From Anaerolineales bacterium (lineage in GTDB: Bacteria > Chloroflexota > Anaerolineae > Anaerolineales > Villigracilaceae): DNA of 22,185 bases. Below are positions 15,230 to 22,185 of the stretch, piece after piece. The DNA is taken from NCBI GenBank assembly GCA_016928525.1, contig JAFGKO010000251.1, positions 1 through 22,185 of the forward strand. Reading direction: 5' to 3'. Numbering within the stretch: position 1 is the first letter of the stretch; every line of letters begins with the position of its first letter. The position numbers and the translations under genes are program-made. The notes beneath the pieces are model-generated. The model ran no database searches. It saw nothing but the letters and a program-made list of their open reading frames with translations, and was not told the origin of the DNA.

Positions 15230-16270
15230 TCAGCCTCCGTACGCCGGGCTTTTTTGAAACCTCTTCCGAAGCAGGAATGCTATTGCGACCATGATCAGGC
15301 CGACCAGGGCCATCATCCCGGCCATAAGCAGGGTGGGTTGAAGGGCATTATGGACAATCGCGGCGGTCAGGTCTTTGAACACATCTACAATCCCCATCGG
15401 GAGAGCTACAGGCAGGGCAGGTACAATGAAAATCCGAAATACCCCGGCTGCCAGGGGCCGGCTCAAGGCGCTCAAGGACATGCTGATGAAACCGGTAAAT
15501 AGAAATGGATAACCCCACCAGTTCAACCAGTCCCTGAAGGAACGCACAATCAGGGCCGTTATCACCAACAGACATAGCATAGGCAGGAGCGGGCTCAAAC
15601 GCATGGCCAGTCGCAGGTTTTCCAGGTTCCGCAAGTCCCGAGGCTTAGCGGAATTAGCGGAAATCAAGGTCACCTGTTCTGGTATCAATGAAACTGCGGT
15701 TCTGATTTGCGCCTCGATGATCGGACGCAGGTCGACGACCAGGAAAGTATCGGGTGGATTGCACAAGGTCAGCGCCTGCTGTCCGAGCGCCATGGCGCTC
15801 AGTTGTTCCAGGGTACAATCGGGCTGCGCTTTCAACATCTCATAGATCACATTGACCCCTGCCGGCGATTGCAAATAGGATTTAAGGCTGGCCAGCGATA
15901 AAACCGCTGAATCGCTTTCACCGTTGAGATATGCCATGACCTGGGTCACAGCATCTTCCGCGAGAATTCTCAGCTGTTCGGGCGGCAAAAGTTTGAGCAC
16001 AAACCCGCGCCACTCTTCTTCTGAAAGACTTCTGAAAACCGATAGCACACTATTATTGGACCGTTGGGCCGCGATTGCCAACTCATGTGCAATCAATTCG
16101 TGCAGGCGTTGATAGACCTGCTCTTCTATCAACGCCTGCTTGTACAGATCGGCATCGAAGGCACTTTGCTCTATATAATAGAATGCAAAGGCCGAAACAG
16201 TTGTTAGAACCAACAGGATGGCAAAGAAACCGGCCAGAAGACCTGCTAAAACTTTCGATGTATTTCCCAT
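15230..16270 (-). CDS. Membrane protein of unknown function
   Basis: 346 residues. One membrane span lies at ~7-30, then an exterior region of ~190 residues rich in helices, with C151 and C170 that could form a disulfide. Three or four further spans follow in the C-terminal third (~225-243, 252-290, 314-335) and a basic tail 'RKRFQKS'. No enzymatic motif was recognised. It starts 21 bp after the deaminase-CYTH gene on the same strand and is probably cotranscribed with it. Convergent with mltG. The open frame, membrane topology and codon use support a real gene; I cannot name the family. Confidence 0.8.
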   Translation of the reverse strand: MGNTSKVLAGLLAGFFAILLVLTTVSAFAFYYIEQSAFDADLYKQALIEEQVYQRLHELIAHELAIAAQRSNNSVLSVFRSLSEEEWRGFVLKLLPPEQLRILAEDAVTQVMAYLNGESDSAVLSLASLKSYLQSPAGVNVIYEMLKAQPDCTLEQLSAMALGQQALTLCNPPDTFLVVDLRPIIEAQIRTAVSLIPEQVTLISANSAKPRDLRNLENLRLAMRLSPLLPMLCLLVITALIVRSFRDWLNWWGYPFLFTGFISMSLSALSRPLAAGVFRIFIVPALPVALPMGIVDVFKDLTAAIVHNALQPTLLMAGMMALVGLIMVAIAFLLRKRFQKSPAYGG

Positions 16271-16291
16271 GTTCCGCCTGCCTCGTTTTCC

Positions 16292-18268
16292 TTATTGTTC
16301 ACTGATGACCTCGATATAATCCTGCGACACGGTCTCGCCGCCGGTTGCGCCCAGCAGGGCAAGCAATTCCAAAGCCAGTTCTGCCTTATGCTCGGCATCT
16401 TTGCGGCTCCAGGTGCGGCTCTTGATCTCCAGGAAATATCCCAAGTCGGGTTTTTCCATCGTATCCAGATTGACGAAAAACTCCGTATCTTTGTACTTGA
16501 TGTGCCAACGCAAGCGATCTTTCTGGATGACATCCTCTCCCACCGGCTTGAAATATTCCCGGTAGAAACGCAGCGTATGCGTCGCCGGTGCCAGGAAGCG
16601 GCTGCGCGAGAGCAGCACATCGTGGTCGAACTTGTCTTCGCGTGGGCCCAGCAAAGTCAAGCGGGAGCGCACGTTGGTAACATTGCCTTTCGCGTCGATC
16701 AATTCATCTTCGCGGAAACGCAGGCGGCCCTGGGCCGGGTCTTCGAACGAAAAATAATTGTCATACTGTCGATAATGCTTATGCGCAGTAATTTTGATCT
16801 CCGGTTTCTTGATATTGGACAGGACAACAGACTGGTCCAGCAGTTTGACCTTGACCTGCAACTCGAACGACTCCTGCTCCATCGAGCCGCCCAGCGCGAT
16901 CAACTTGGACAGAACGGACTGCTCCCGTTTAATCAGGAAAGCATCGATCTGACGGGCAATCACGTCCGCCTGCGCCAGCAACTCAGCCTCATTCAGGGTT
17001 AATAATTCATGCTCACGCATCAACCATTTTCCATTGACCATCACATCGCTCACATCCGTAGACTTGCTGGCATATACGATCTGCGCGTACGCGTTGTTCG
17101 GGTCGCGCTGGAAGCGCGGCGAACTGTGCACGGGACTCGTATCCACCAGGATCAGGTCAGCGCGTTTACCAGGTTCCAGCGAACCGGTCAGGTGCCCGAT
17201 GTGAAGCGCCTGGGCGCCGATGCGCGTCGCCATGGCTAAGGCCATCGGCGCGGGAACAGCCGTGGGGTCATTGCTGACCGATTTGGCGATGAACGAGGCC
17301 AGGCGCACTTCCTCGAACATGTCCAGGTCGTTGTTGGAGGCCGGGCCGTCCGTCCCGATCCCCACATTTAAGCCCACCTCCAACATCTTGGGGACCGGCG
17401 CAAAACCTGACGCCAGCTTCAGATTGGAGGAGGGGTTGTGCGCCACCCCCGCGCCGGCATGCAGCAGCGTGCGCATCTCGCCCAGGTCGATGTGAACACA
17501 ATGCGCAGCAATGACCTTGGCCTCGAACAATCCCTGCTTCTTGACGTACGGAATGACCGGCATGCCCTGCTCGTTACGCATGTTCTCGCGCTCGAGCGCT
17601 GTTTCAGCCAGGTGGGTATGCAATGGCACGTCGAACTCGACCGCCAGGTCAGCAGTTGCACGCAGGATTTCATCCGTGCAGGTATAGGGAGCGTGCGGCG
17701 CAACGGATGGGACGATCAGCGGGTGATCCTTCCAGCGCTCGATAAAACCGCGCGCCAGCGCCAGCGAGTCTTCCCAAGAGTCGGCATCCGGCGAGGGGAA
17801 CTTGAGTACGGTCTGGGCGCAAACCGCCCGCAGGCCTGCATCCGTGGTGGCTTGAGCGACATCTTCCTCGAAATAATACATATCACAGAATGTCGTCACG
17901 CCGCTGCGGATGAACTCCGCGCAGGCCAGCAAAGTGCCCAGCCGGACGAATTCCGGCGAGACGAATTCGCGCTCGACCGGCATCATGTAACCCATCAGCC
18001 ACACATCCAGGCGCAGGTCATCGGCCAGGCCGCGCAACAGCGTCATCGGGACGTGCGTGTGCGCGTTGACCAATCCCGGCATCAGGATTTTGCCGCCACA
18101 GTCAATAGTCTCTTTAGCAGTATATTCTTTTGTAATCTCGCCGGCCGGACCCACTGCTACAATGCTATCTCCTTGTATGGCCACCGCGCCGGGAGTATAT
18201 TGGTTGAATTCCTCGTCCATCGTCAGGACGAGGGCGCTGGTGAGAAGGAAATCAACTGTCTTTGCCAT
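16292..18268 (-). CDS. MtaD/SsnA-like amidohydrolase fused to a C-terminal CYTH domain
   Basis: 658 residues, one continuous frame. Residues 1-~450 match 5-methylthioadenosine/S-adenosylhomocysteine deaminase-type amidohydrolases (~430-450 aa). They show H70-x-H72 in 'PGLVNAHTHVPM', H219-x2-E222 in 'LHTHLAET', H256 in 'IAAHCVH', D307 in 'GIGTDGPASNN', and 'GSLEPGKRADLILVD'. Residues ~463-658 look like a CYTH triphosphate tunnel domain: an E-x-Q-x-K strand (E469, Q471, K473), 'LRFRED' (516-521), 'RSRLTLLGPRED', 'DRLRWHIKYKDTEFFVNLD' and 'GYFLEIKSR'. The usual E-x-E-x-K is E-x-Q-x-K here and the usual late E-x-E is E-x-K, so catalysis by this half is doubtful and a binding role is possible. Met463 could mark an ancestral separate gene, but no ribosome site precedes it. 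The start has AGGAGA upstream. The deaminase substrate is not certain; other aminohydrolases of the group are alternatives. Confidence 0.88.
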   Translation of the reverse strand: MAKTVDFLLTSALVLTMDEEFNQYTPGAVAIQGDSIVAVGPAGEITKEYTAKETIDCGGKILMPGLVNAHTHVPMTLLRGLADDLRLDVWLMGYMMPVEREFVSPEFVRLGTLLACAEFIRSGVTTFCDMYYFEEDVAQATTDAGLRAVCAQTVLKFPSPDADSWEDSLALARGFIERWKDHPLIVPSVAPHAPYTCTDEILRATADLAVEFDVPLHTHLAETALERENMRNEQGMPVIPYVKKQGLFEAKVIAAHCVHIDLGEMRTLLHAGAGVAHNPSSNLKLASGFAPVPKMLEVGLNVGIGTDGPASNNDLDMFEEVRLASFIAKSVSNDPTAVPAPMALAMATRIGAQALHIGHLTGSLEPGKRADLILVDTSPVHSSPRFQRDPNNAYAQIVYASKSTDVSDVMVNGKWLMREHELLTLNEAELLAQADVIARQIDAFLIKREQSVLSKLIALGGSMEQESFELQVKVKLLDQSVVLSNIKKPEIKITAHKHYRQYDNYFSFEDPAQGRLRFREDELIDAKGNVTNVRSRLTLLGPREDKFDHDVLLSRSRFLAPATHTLRFYREYFKPVGEDVIQKDRLRWHIKYKDTEFFVNLDTMEKPDLGYFLEIKSRTWSRKDAEHKAELALELLALLGATGGETVSQDYIEVISEQ

Positions 18269-18286
18269 TCGTTCTCCTTATTTTGG

Positions 18287-18311
18287 AAAAAGGCGGCTTT
18301 TAGAGCCGCCT
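18287..18311 (-). terminator. Hairpin plus U-tract between the M14 and deaminase-CYTH genes
   Basis: On the minus strand AGGCGGCT, a CTAAA loop and AGCCGCCT are followed by TTTT: a perfect 8-bp GC-rich stem. It can end the cinA-M14 transcript. It also lies downstream of the candidate promoter for the next gene, so it would form in that gene's leader. Confidence 0.85.
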
Positions 18312-18332
18312 CATTGCTGTCAGATTTGGGCT

Positions 18333-18360
18333 ATTATAGCATGTTGCTCACTTCCCCCAA
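18333..18360 (-). promoter_or_regulatory. Candidate promoter of the deaminase-CYTH gene
   Basis: On the minus strand TTGGGG (18360-18355), a 16-bp spacer, then TATAAT (18338-18333). The predicted start is near 18326, giving a leader of about 58 nt that contains the terminator hairpin and then the AGGAGA ribosome site. The -35 box is weak and overlaps the end of the M14 gene. Confidence 0.45.
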
Positions 18361-19322
18361 TCCAACAGCACCTTCAACGCCTTCAAATTCTGCTTGAAAT
18401 CCGTATCGCGATGGTTGCGCAATTCCATATCCACCGCTGCTGCGCCAAGCGAGACGGCGTAATCGGCCAGCGTGCCGGTGTAATAACAACCTGTATCGAT
18501 TGGCGGATAGGGATAATTGGTCACCTTGGCCAGCGCTTTGGCCAGTTTGATAGACTCCGCATCCCAGGGCTCTCCGCCGGGGAAGATGCCCAGTGCCGCG
18601 CTGTGGTAACTGATCAGTGCCTGTACCCGGCGCGTGGACAGGAAATTCATCACCGCGCGCGTCTCCGGTTCCGAGCCAGGACCCGAGCCGCCGGTGGTCT
18701 CCGTGTAATCCCAGCAGCCATCGCGGTCCCATTCGGCCTGCCAGTTTTCCGGGAAGTTACGGTTCAAGTCCACACCGTGGTCGTTGACGCGGCCTTCTTT
18801 TGTGTGAGCGCGCGCATCGCCATCGGGGTTGATGTTGCGTAAGATGAACAAGGTCACATCGCTGGGGATGATTTCTGGATGCTCATTGATATAGATAATT
18901 AACTCGTCGGCCAGGGCAATCGTATTCCACTCGTAACCGCCATGAATGCCCGCTGCGATCATCACCTGCCGCTCACCTTGCCCAAACCTGTACACCTCGA
19001 GCGGGCGCCCGGATACAGAATAGCCAATGACGATCGGCCGCGGCCCGTCCGGCAGCACAAAGGGCGTAGGCGTGTAGACTACGATGGGCGTGGTCAACGG
19101 GTTGGGTGTAATCGTTGGCAGGTAATAAATCCCCGGTGGGGAGGTCGGCGAGGGCGTACCAGCTATGCTGAGTTCCAAAATCTGCGGCTCAGAAGCAGGC
19201 TGTTCCCTGGTATTGAGGTACATCACGCCTGCCAGTATGCTTACCAGCCCGACCACATTCAGCCCCCAGATGGCCGTTACCAGCCAGGTCATGCTAAAGC
19301 GCTTAGGTTTCATGTCAGTCAT
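18348..19322 (-). CDS. Membrane-anchored M14-family zinc carboxypeptidase
   Basis: 324 residues. An N-terminal span (~12-35) is followed by a Thr/Pro-rich exterior linker (~55-90) and an M14 peptidase domain. Zinc ligands are expected in 'GIHGGYEWNT' (H127 and E131, with the HGGYE spacing seen in a subset of M14 enzymes) and H240 in 'ISYHSA'. R188 in 'DLNRNFPENW' should bind the substrate carboxylate. E300 in 'DMELRNH' is the expected catalytic Glu. All key residues are present. Such enzymes trim C-terminal residues from peptides, including cell-wall peptides; the membrane anchor places it outside the cytoplasm. Its ATG overlaps the cinA stop by 8 bp (ATGACTGA), so it is translationally coupled to cinA; a second Met three codons later is an alternative start. 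A terminator follows. Confidence 0.9.
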   Translation of the reverse strand: MTDMKPKRFSMTWLVTAIWGLNVVGLVSILAGVMYLNTREQPASEPQILELSIAGTPSPTSPPGIYYLPTITPNPLTTPIVVYTPTPFVLPDGPRPIVIGYSVSGRPLEVYRFGQGERQVMIAAGIHGGYEWNTIALADELIIYINEHPEIIPSDVTLFILRNINPDGDARAHTKEGRVNDHGVDLNRNFPENWQAEWDRDGCWDYTETTGGSGPGSEPETRAVMNFLSTRRVQALISYHSAALGIFPGGEPWDAESIKLAKALAKVTNYPYPPIDTGCYYTGTLADYAVSLGAAAVDMELRNHRDTDFKQNLKALKVLLDWGK

Positions 19323-20556
19323 TCCCCTGCGCTGCCCGCCGCAGCCAGTTCAAGGCAAGGTTGACCGCCCAACGCGGTAACAGCGCTGGGTGACCGCCAA
19401 AGGAATGCTGACGCTCTTTAGTCCCCTCAGGCGTGATGAGCATGAGTTGGACCGTCCGTTTTTCGGGGAAAGCCGCGACGCCCAGCGCAGCCTGCGCGTT
19501 GTACTTTTCCCGTATCGATTTCAGGAATGCAGGCAATTCTCCTTCGGACAATTCAACGGATTCAACTCCAAGTAGATTCGCCGCCTGAGCATCGGCTAGT
19601 CGACGCTTCAAGGCCCCGCCCAAACCTGCTTCCGCGGCGACCAGGCTCCAAATCCGCTCTGACGCGGCTTTCAGCGCAGCGCCTTCCAGCGTATCTTCGT
19701 CGACGCCGAAGACCAGCGCCCCCAGCCGTTCCCGCATCTGCTCCTCGACCTTCGCGATCATGCGGTCAGCCTCGGCCTCAGTCTCGGCTTTGGCCGCAAT
19801 GCGGATGTCGACGATGCCAGAATGCGCCGCCAGGCCCACAGTGGGATTGGCCAGGGTTTCGAAATCGCCGATCTTTTCGTCGATGTTGGCTTCGCCCTCG
19901 CCCGCCGTGTGCAACAACCGGACCTTGATGATTTGATCCAGATTGTAACGCTGCTGCAAATAAGGGATGACCGCCTCGTGCAAGAGGTACTCCATCTCCT
20001 TGGGCACGCCAGGCAGGGAAATGACCGCCCTCATCCCGCCCTGCGGGACTTCCCCCGGCCCCACCCTCACGGGGGGAGGGGAGTGCCCCCCTCTCCCGAT
20101 GGGAGAGGGGCTGGGGGTGAGGGGTGAGGGGACTTCCACAATAAACGCAGGCGCAGTGCCAACATCGTTCTTGATCGCGATGGCTCCCCTGGGCACATAG
20201 GCCTGGCGCTTCTGGTTTTCACCGGGCTGGCGGCCATACCGGGTAATGATCTCCAGGATCTGCTCCCAGAGTTCCTGCCGGAATTCGGTTTCGACGCCAA
20301 CCGCGCGCGCCACCGCCTCGCGAGTGGGATCATCCACAGTAGGGCCCAGCCCGCCGGTCGTAATGACGATGTCAGCGCGCCCTATAGCGTTACGAATGGC
20401 CTCGGCAATGCGTTCGACGTTGTCGCCGATGGTGCTCGTGCGATACAGGTCCACGCCCAGGCCGCGCAAGAGGCGCGCAATGTAGCGGGTATTGGTATCG
20501 ACGATTTCACCGAGCAGGATCTCGGTACCGATGGTGAGGATTTCAGCAGAGGGCAT
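19315..20556 (-). CDS. cinA: CinA-family protein with in-frame repeat insertion and degenerate C-terminal amidase domain
   Basis: 413 residues from the ATG at 20556. The N-terminal MoCF/COG1058 domain is intact: 'ILTIGTEILLGEIVDTNTRY' (6-25), 'IVITTGGLGPTVDDPTRE' (63-80) and 'VISLPGVPKEMEYLL' (178-192). Between 'FIVEV' and that last motif lies a 28-residue Pro/Gly-rich insert made by a palindromic DNA element (see repeat). The C-terminal ~120 residues align in position with the nicotinamide-nucleotide amidase (PncC) domain. However, the usual ESCTGG active-site motif reads 'AEAGLGG' (308-314) and the GIAGP-type loop reads 'GVAAFPEKR' (359-367). The domain is also short, so amidase activity is probably lost, while the N-terminal pyrophosphatase-type activity may remain. 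The open frame runs 51 codons further upstream through another repeat; that part was rejected because the family N-terminus begins at 'MPSAEILTIG'. Confidence 0.92.
   Translation of the reverse strand: MPSAEILTIGTEILLGEIVDTNTRYIARLLRGLGVDLYRTSTIGDNVERIAEAIRNAIGRADIVITTGGLGPTVDDPTREAVARAVGVETEFRQELWEQILEIITRYGRQPGENQKRQAYVPRGAIAIKNDVGTAPAFIVEVPSPLTPSPSPIGRGGHSPPPVRVGPGEVPQGGMRAVISLPGVPKEMEYLLHEAVIPYLQQRYNLDQIIKVRLLHTAGEGEANIDEKIGDFETLANPTVGLAAHSGIVDIRIAAKAETEAEADRMIAKVEEQMRERLGALVFGVDEDTLEGAALKAASERIWSLVAAEAGLGGALKRRLADAQAANLLGVESVELSEGELPAFLKSIREKYNAQAALGVAAFPEKRTVQLMLITPEGTKERQHSFGGHPALLPRWAVNLALNWLRRAAQGND
20045..20137 (-). repeat. Palindromic element inserted in cinA with 9-bp direct repeats
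   Basis: GGGACTTCC occurs at 20045-20053 and again at 20129-20137, exactly 84 bp (28 codons) apart. Between them the DNA has a central CCCCTCTCCC-ATC-GGGAGAGGGG hairpin and outer CCCTCAC/GTGAGGG arms. In protein the duplicated triplet 'EVP' appears at residues 141-143 and 169-171. Removing one 84-bp unit restores a continuous CinA sequence, 'FIVEVPQGGMRAVISLPG'. Confidence 0.8.
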
Positions 20557-20576
20557 TTTCCAGTTTTCAGGCCTTA

Positions 20577-20692
20577 TGTCACTGCAAGGAACGACGCAGT
20601 CCCAGGCAACGGGGGATTGCTTCGTCGGCTTGGTTTCGATACGGCCTCGAGAACCACTCGGCCTACTCAACCAACGCCTTCTCGCAATGACA
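20577..20692. repeat. Composite MITE-like repeat between cinA and the FAD oxidase gene
   Basis: The ends TGTCACTGCAAGGA (20577-20590) and TTCTCGCAATGACA (20679-20692) are inverted repeats matching at 11 of 14 positions. Inside lies a second dyad, TTGGTT (20630-20635) with AACCAA (20669-20674), enclosing 'TCGATACGG...CCTACTC'. Both patterns resemble dispersed non-coding repeats seen in many bacterial genomes (from general recollection; not searched here). It ends 6 bp from the stop of the upstream gene and encodes nothing convincing. Confidence 0.65.
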
Positions 20693-20698
20693 GATGTA

Positions 20699-21853
20699 TC
20701 AGACAACATTGTACTCTTGAATCAAGCGGCCTTCCTTGAAGCGCGCCAGGTCGAGTATGGATACGTCCAGGGTCTTGAACTCGTCATCTAAGATAAGTTC
20801 GCTCATCAACTTGCCCGAAATGGGTCCGTGCATAAAACCATGCCCGGAAAAGCCGCCCACGACCAGAAAACCATCCACAGGTGTTTTCCCAAAGAATGGA
20901 TGAGCATCGGGTGTGACCTCGTACAATCCGGCCCAGTGTGAAACCATGCCAGCCTTTTCGACCAGCGGCAGGCGGGCGATCCCGGCCTCCAGGTTGACCA
21001 ATTCGAACTCCTCATCCACGTTCTGGTCGAAGCCGTGTTTCTCAGCAGGGTTAGACATGCCAATCAGCAACCCATCCCCTTCGCGATGGAAGTACAACGA
21101 CTGTGCAAAGTCGATCACGAAAGGAAAATCAACCGGGATTTCGGCCAAAGGAGTGGTGGTAAACATCTGTCTGCGCAGGGAAGTGATTGGTATCTCCACC
21201 CCGGCCATTTTGCCCACCAACCCGGCCCAGGGACCGGCTGCATTGACGACCAGCGATGTAGCAATATACCTTTGGTTCGTCTCGACGCCAACAACACGGC
21301 CAGCCTCCACCTTGATGTCGGTCACTTCCACGTTATTGAAAGACTTCCCGCCCAGTTTGGAAGCCGCGCTGATATAACCCGCCACCACGCTGTTCGGATC
21401 TACCAGCCCGTCCTTTTGGTTGAAGGTCCCGCCTATAGCATCCTGAAATTGAAAAAGGGGCAGGCGCTTACGGACTTCGTCGCCGTCCAGCCATTCGGTC
21501 CCCACGCCCAGGCCGTTTTGCATTTCCACGTTACGTTTAAACGTGGCGGCATCCGTCTCATCAGTGCACACGATCAAATATCCGCACTGGCGGTAATCGA
21601 TCTCCTGCCCGATTTCCTCCTTGAAACGCTCCAGCATCGGCAGGCTTTCCAGCGAAAGCCGTACGTTGATCTCCGTCGAAAACTGGTAACGCACGCCACC
21701 CGCGCAACGCCCGGTTGCGCCCTGCCCGAAGAATTCGTCCTTTTCGAGCAGGATAACATTCTTCTGCCCGCGGGCTGCCAGGTGGTAGAGCGTACTGGCA
21801 CCCATCACCCCACCGCCGATGATTACGATGTCTGCTGTATTTGGTAGTATCAT
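20699..21853 (-). CDS. FAD-dependent amino-acid oxidoreductase (sarcosine/proline-oxidase-like DAO family)
   Basis: 384 residues. The N-terminal FAD Rossmann motif is 'ADIVIIGGGVMGASTLYHLA' (7-26). The segment 'GATGRCAGGVRYQFSTEINV' resembles the GxSGRNGGGxRxQF region of sarcosine-oxidase-beta and proline-oxidase-like enzymes. The second half has 'LVVNAAGPWAG', 'YEVTPDAHPFFGKTPVDGFL' and 'VVGGFSGHGFMHGP', the conserved FAD and substrate region. Such enzymes oxidise secondary or D-amino acids to imino acids with electron transfer to O2 or another acceptor. GGAG upstream supports the start. The adjacent gene, 15 bp upstream, belongs to the ornithine cyclodeaminase/ketimine reductase family, and the pairing suggests proline, hydroxyproline or related imino-acid metabolism (inference). 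Specific substrate not determinable. Confidence 0.9.
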   Translation of the reverse strand: MILPNTADIVIIGGGVMGASTLYHLAARGQKNVILLEKDEFFGQGATGRCAGGVRYQFSTEINVRLSLESLPMLERFKEEIGQEIDYRQCGYLIVCTDETDAATFKRNVEMQNGLGVGTEWLDGDEVRKRLPLFQFQDAIGGTFNQKDGLVDPNSVVAGYISAASKLGGKSFNNVEVTDIKVEAGRVVGVETNQRYIATSLVVNAAGPWAGLVGKMAGVEIPITSLRRQMFTTTPLAEIPVDFPFVIDFAQSLYFHREGDGLLIGMSNPAEKHGFDQNVDEEFELVNLEAGIARLPLVEKAGMVSHWAGLYEVTPDAHPFFGKTPVDGFLVVGGFSGHGFMHGPISGKLMSELILDDEFKTLDVSILDLARFKEGRLIQEYNVV

Positions 21854-21868
21854 TGAAGCTCCCTGAAA

Positions 21869-22185
21869 TTAGAAATCGACCTCCACACCCAAGCCTAGTC
21901 GCCGGGCATTTTGCAAAGCCAGTTGCGCAGCCATCGCATCCTGCACAGCCACACCAACAGACTTGAAATACGTGATCTGGTTGGGTGACCTGCGGCCGAT
22001 TTTGCGTCCAAGCAGGATTTCGCCCAATTCCGCATGAATGTGTTCTTCGCCAAACAGCCCGGCCTGCATAGGCTGAATCAAGTCCCCCGTTTCTGCCAGC
22101 GTGGCCAAGCGCGAGTCCACCACCACCAGCGCACGGGCAACCGTCTCGGCGGGCACTTCCTGCATATCCGGCGTGTACGAGCCGA
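21869..22185 (-). CDS. Ornithine cyclodeaminase / mu-crystallin family protein, 5' part outside window
   Basis: Only the last ~105 residues are visible; the frame stays open to the window edge, reading 'GSYTPDMQEVP', a typical NAD-domain motif of this family. Further family features are 'ALVVVDSRLATLAETGDLI', 'HAELGEILLGRKIGRRSPNQ' and 'ITYFKSVGVAVQDAMAAQLAL'. Members use NAD(P) to convert ornithine to proline, or reduce cyclic imino acids such as pyrroline-2-carboxylate. The stop at 21869 is 15 bp before the FAD oxidoreductase gene, so they are likely cotranscribed. The Met at 22165 is internal and is not the start. Confidence 0.9.
   Translation of the reverse strand, partial: GSYTPDMQEVPAETVARALVVVDSRLATLAETGDLIQPMQAGLFGEEHIHAELGEILLGRKIGRRSPNQITYFKSVGVAVQDAMAAQLALQNARRLGLGVEVDF

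Noticed and set aside
17438..18397. Long plus-strand open frame (319 codons) opposite the deaminase-CYTH gene
   Set aside because: It is antisense to a gene with clear family motifs, has no recognisable domain, and reflects the high-GC codon pattern of the other strand.
20557..20709. 51-codon N-terminal extension of cinA
   Set aside because: It translates the composite repeat at 20577-20692; the CinA domain begins at the ATG at 20556.
21035..21847. Plus-strand open frame (270 codons) opposite the FAD amino-acid oxidase gene
   Set aside because: A shadow of the minus-strand gene; no domain, no context.

Overview
The window looks like chromosomal DNA from a member of the Chloroflexota, most likely an Anaerolineae-type bacterium. 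This is inference from gene style, not a database result. The clues are the Cys-then-Pro/Ala/Glu-rich lipoprotein linkers, the membrane-anchored baseplate-J-like protein next to ruvX and mltG, and many short GC-rich palindromic repeats. Coding DNA is generally GC-rich. Two stretches stand out as AT-rich: the intergenic region around 11340-11500 and the small gene at 13086-13520. No rRNA, tRNA, CRISPR array or transposase gene was seen.

Layout. (1) 1-4610, plus strand: the 3' part of a HEAT-repeat protein gene, alaS behind its own extended -10 promoter, and a small lipoprotein gene. (2) 4622-11276, minus strand: an apparent operon reading amidohydrolase (YtcJ type), two dipeptide/oligopeptide-type ABC permeases and a family-5 substrate-binding lipoprotein, closed by a strong hairpin-plus-U-tract terminator. 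A glutamylputrescine-oxidase-like FAD enzyme gene follows the terminator. No ATPase gene for the transporter is present. (3) 11277-11528: an AT-rich divergent promoter region. (4) 11529-15109, plus strand: baseplate-J-like membrane protein, an AT-rich GxxExxY (PD-(D/E)XK-like) gene bracketed by inverted repeats, then ruvX and mltG. (5) 15230-22185, minus strand, in order of transcription: ornithine cyclodeaminase-family gene (cut by the window end), FAD amino-acid oxidase, a composite palindromic repeat, cinA, an M14 peptidase gene, a promoter/terminator region, an MtaD-like deaminase fused to a CYTH domain, and a membrane protein.

Most of the genes are metabolic or housekeeping. The main points for a second look are these. 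First, the GxxExxY gene sits in a roughly 0.5-kb unit whose two ends carry inward-facing, ~10-bp-phased copies of a CGCwGAy heptamer, which looks like an uncharacterised small mobile unit. Second, three palindromic elements are inserted in frame inside essential or conserved genes (two in alaS, one in cinA); the cinA copy is flanked by a 9-bp direct repeat spaced exactly 28 codons apart. Third, there is an amidohydrolase-CYTH fusion whose CYTH acidic motifs are altered. Fourth, CinA has lost the recognisable catalytic motif of its C-terminal amidase domain.
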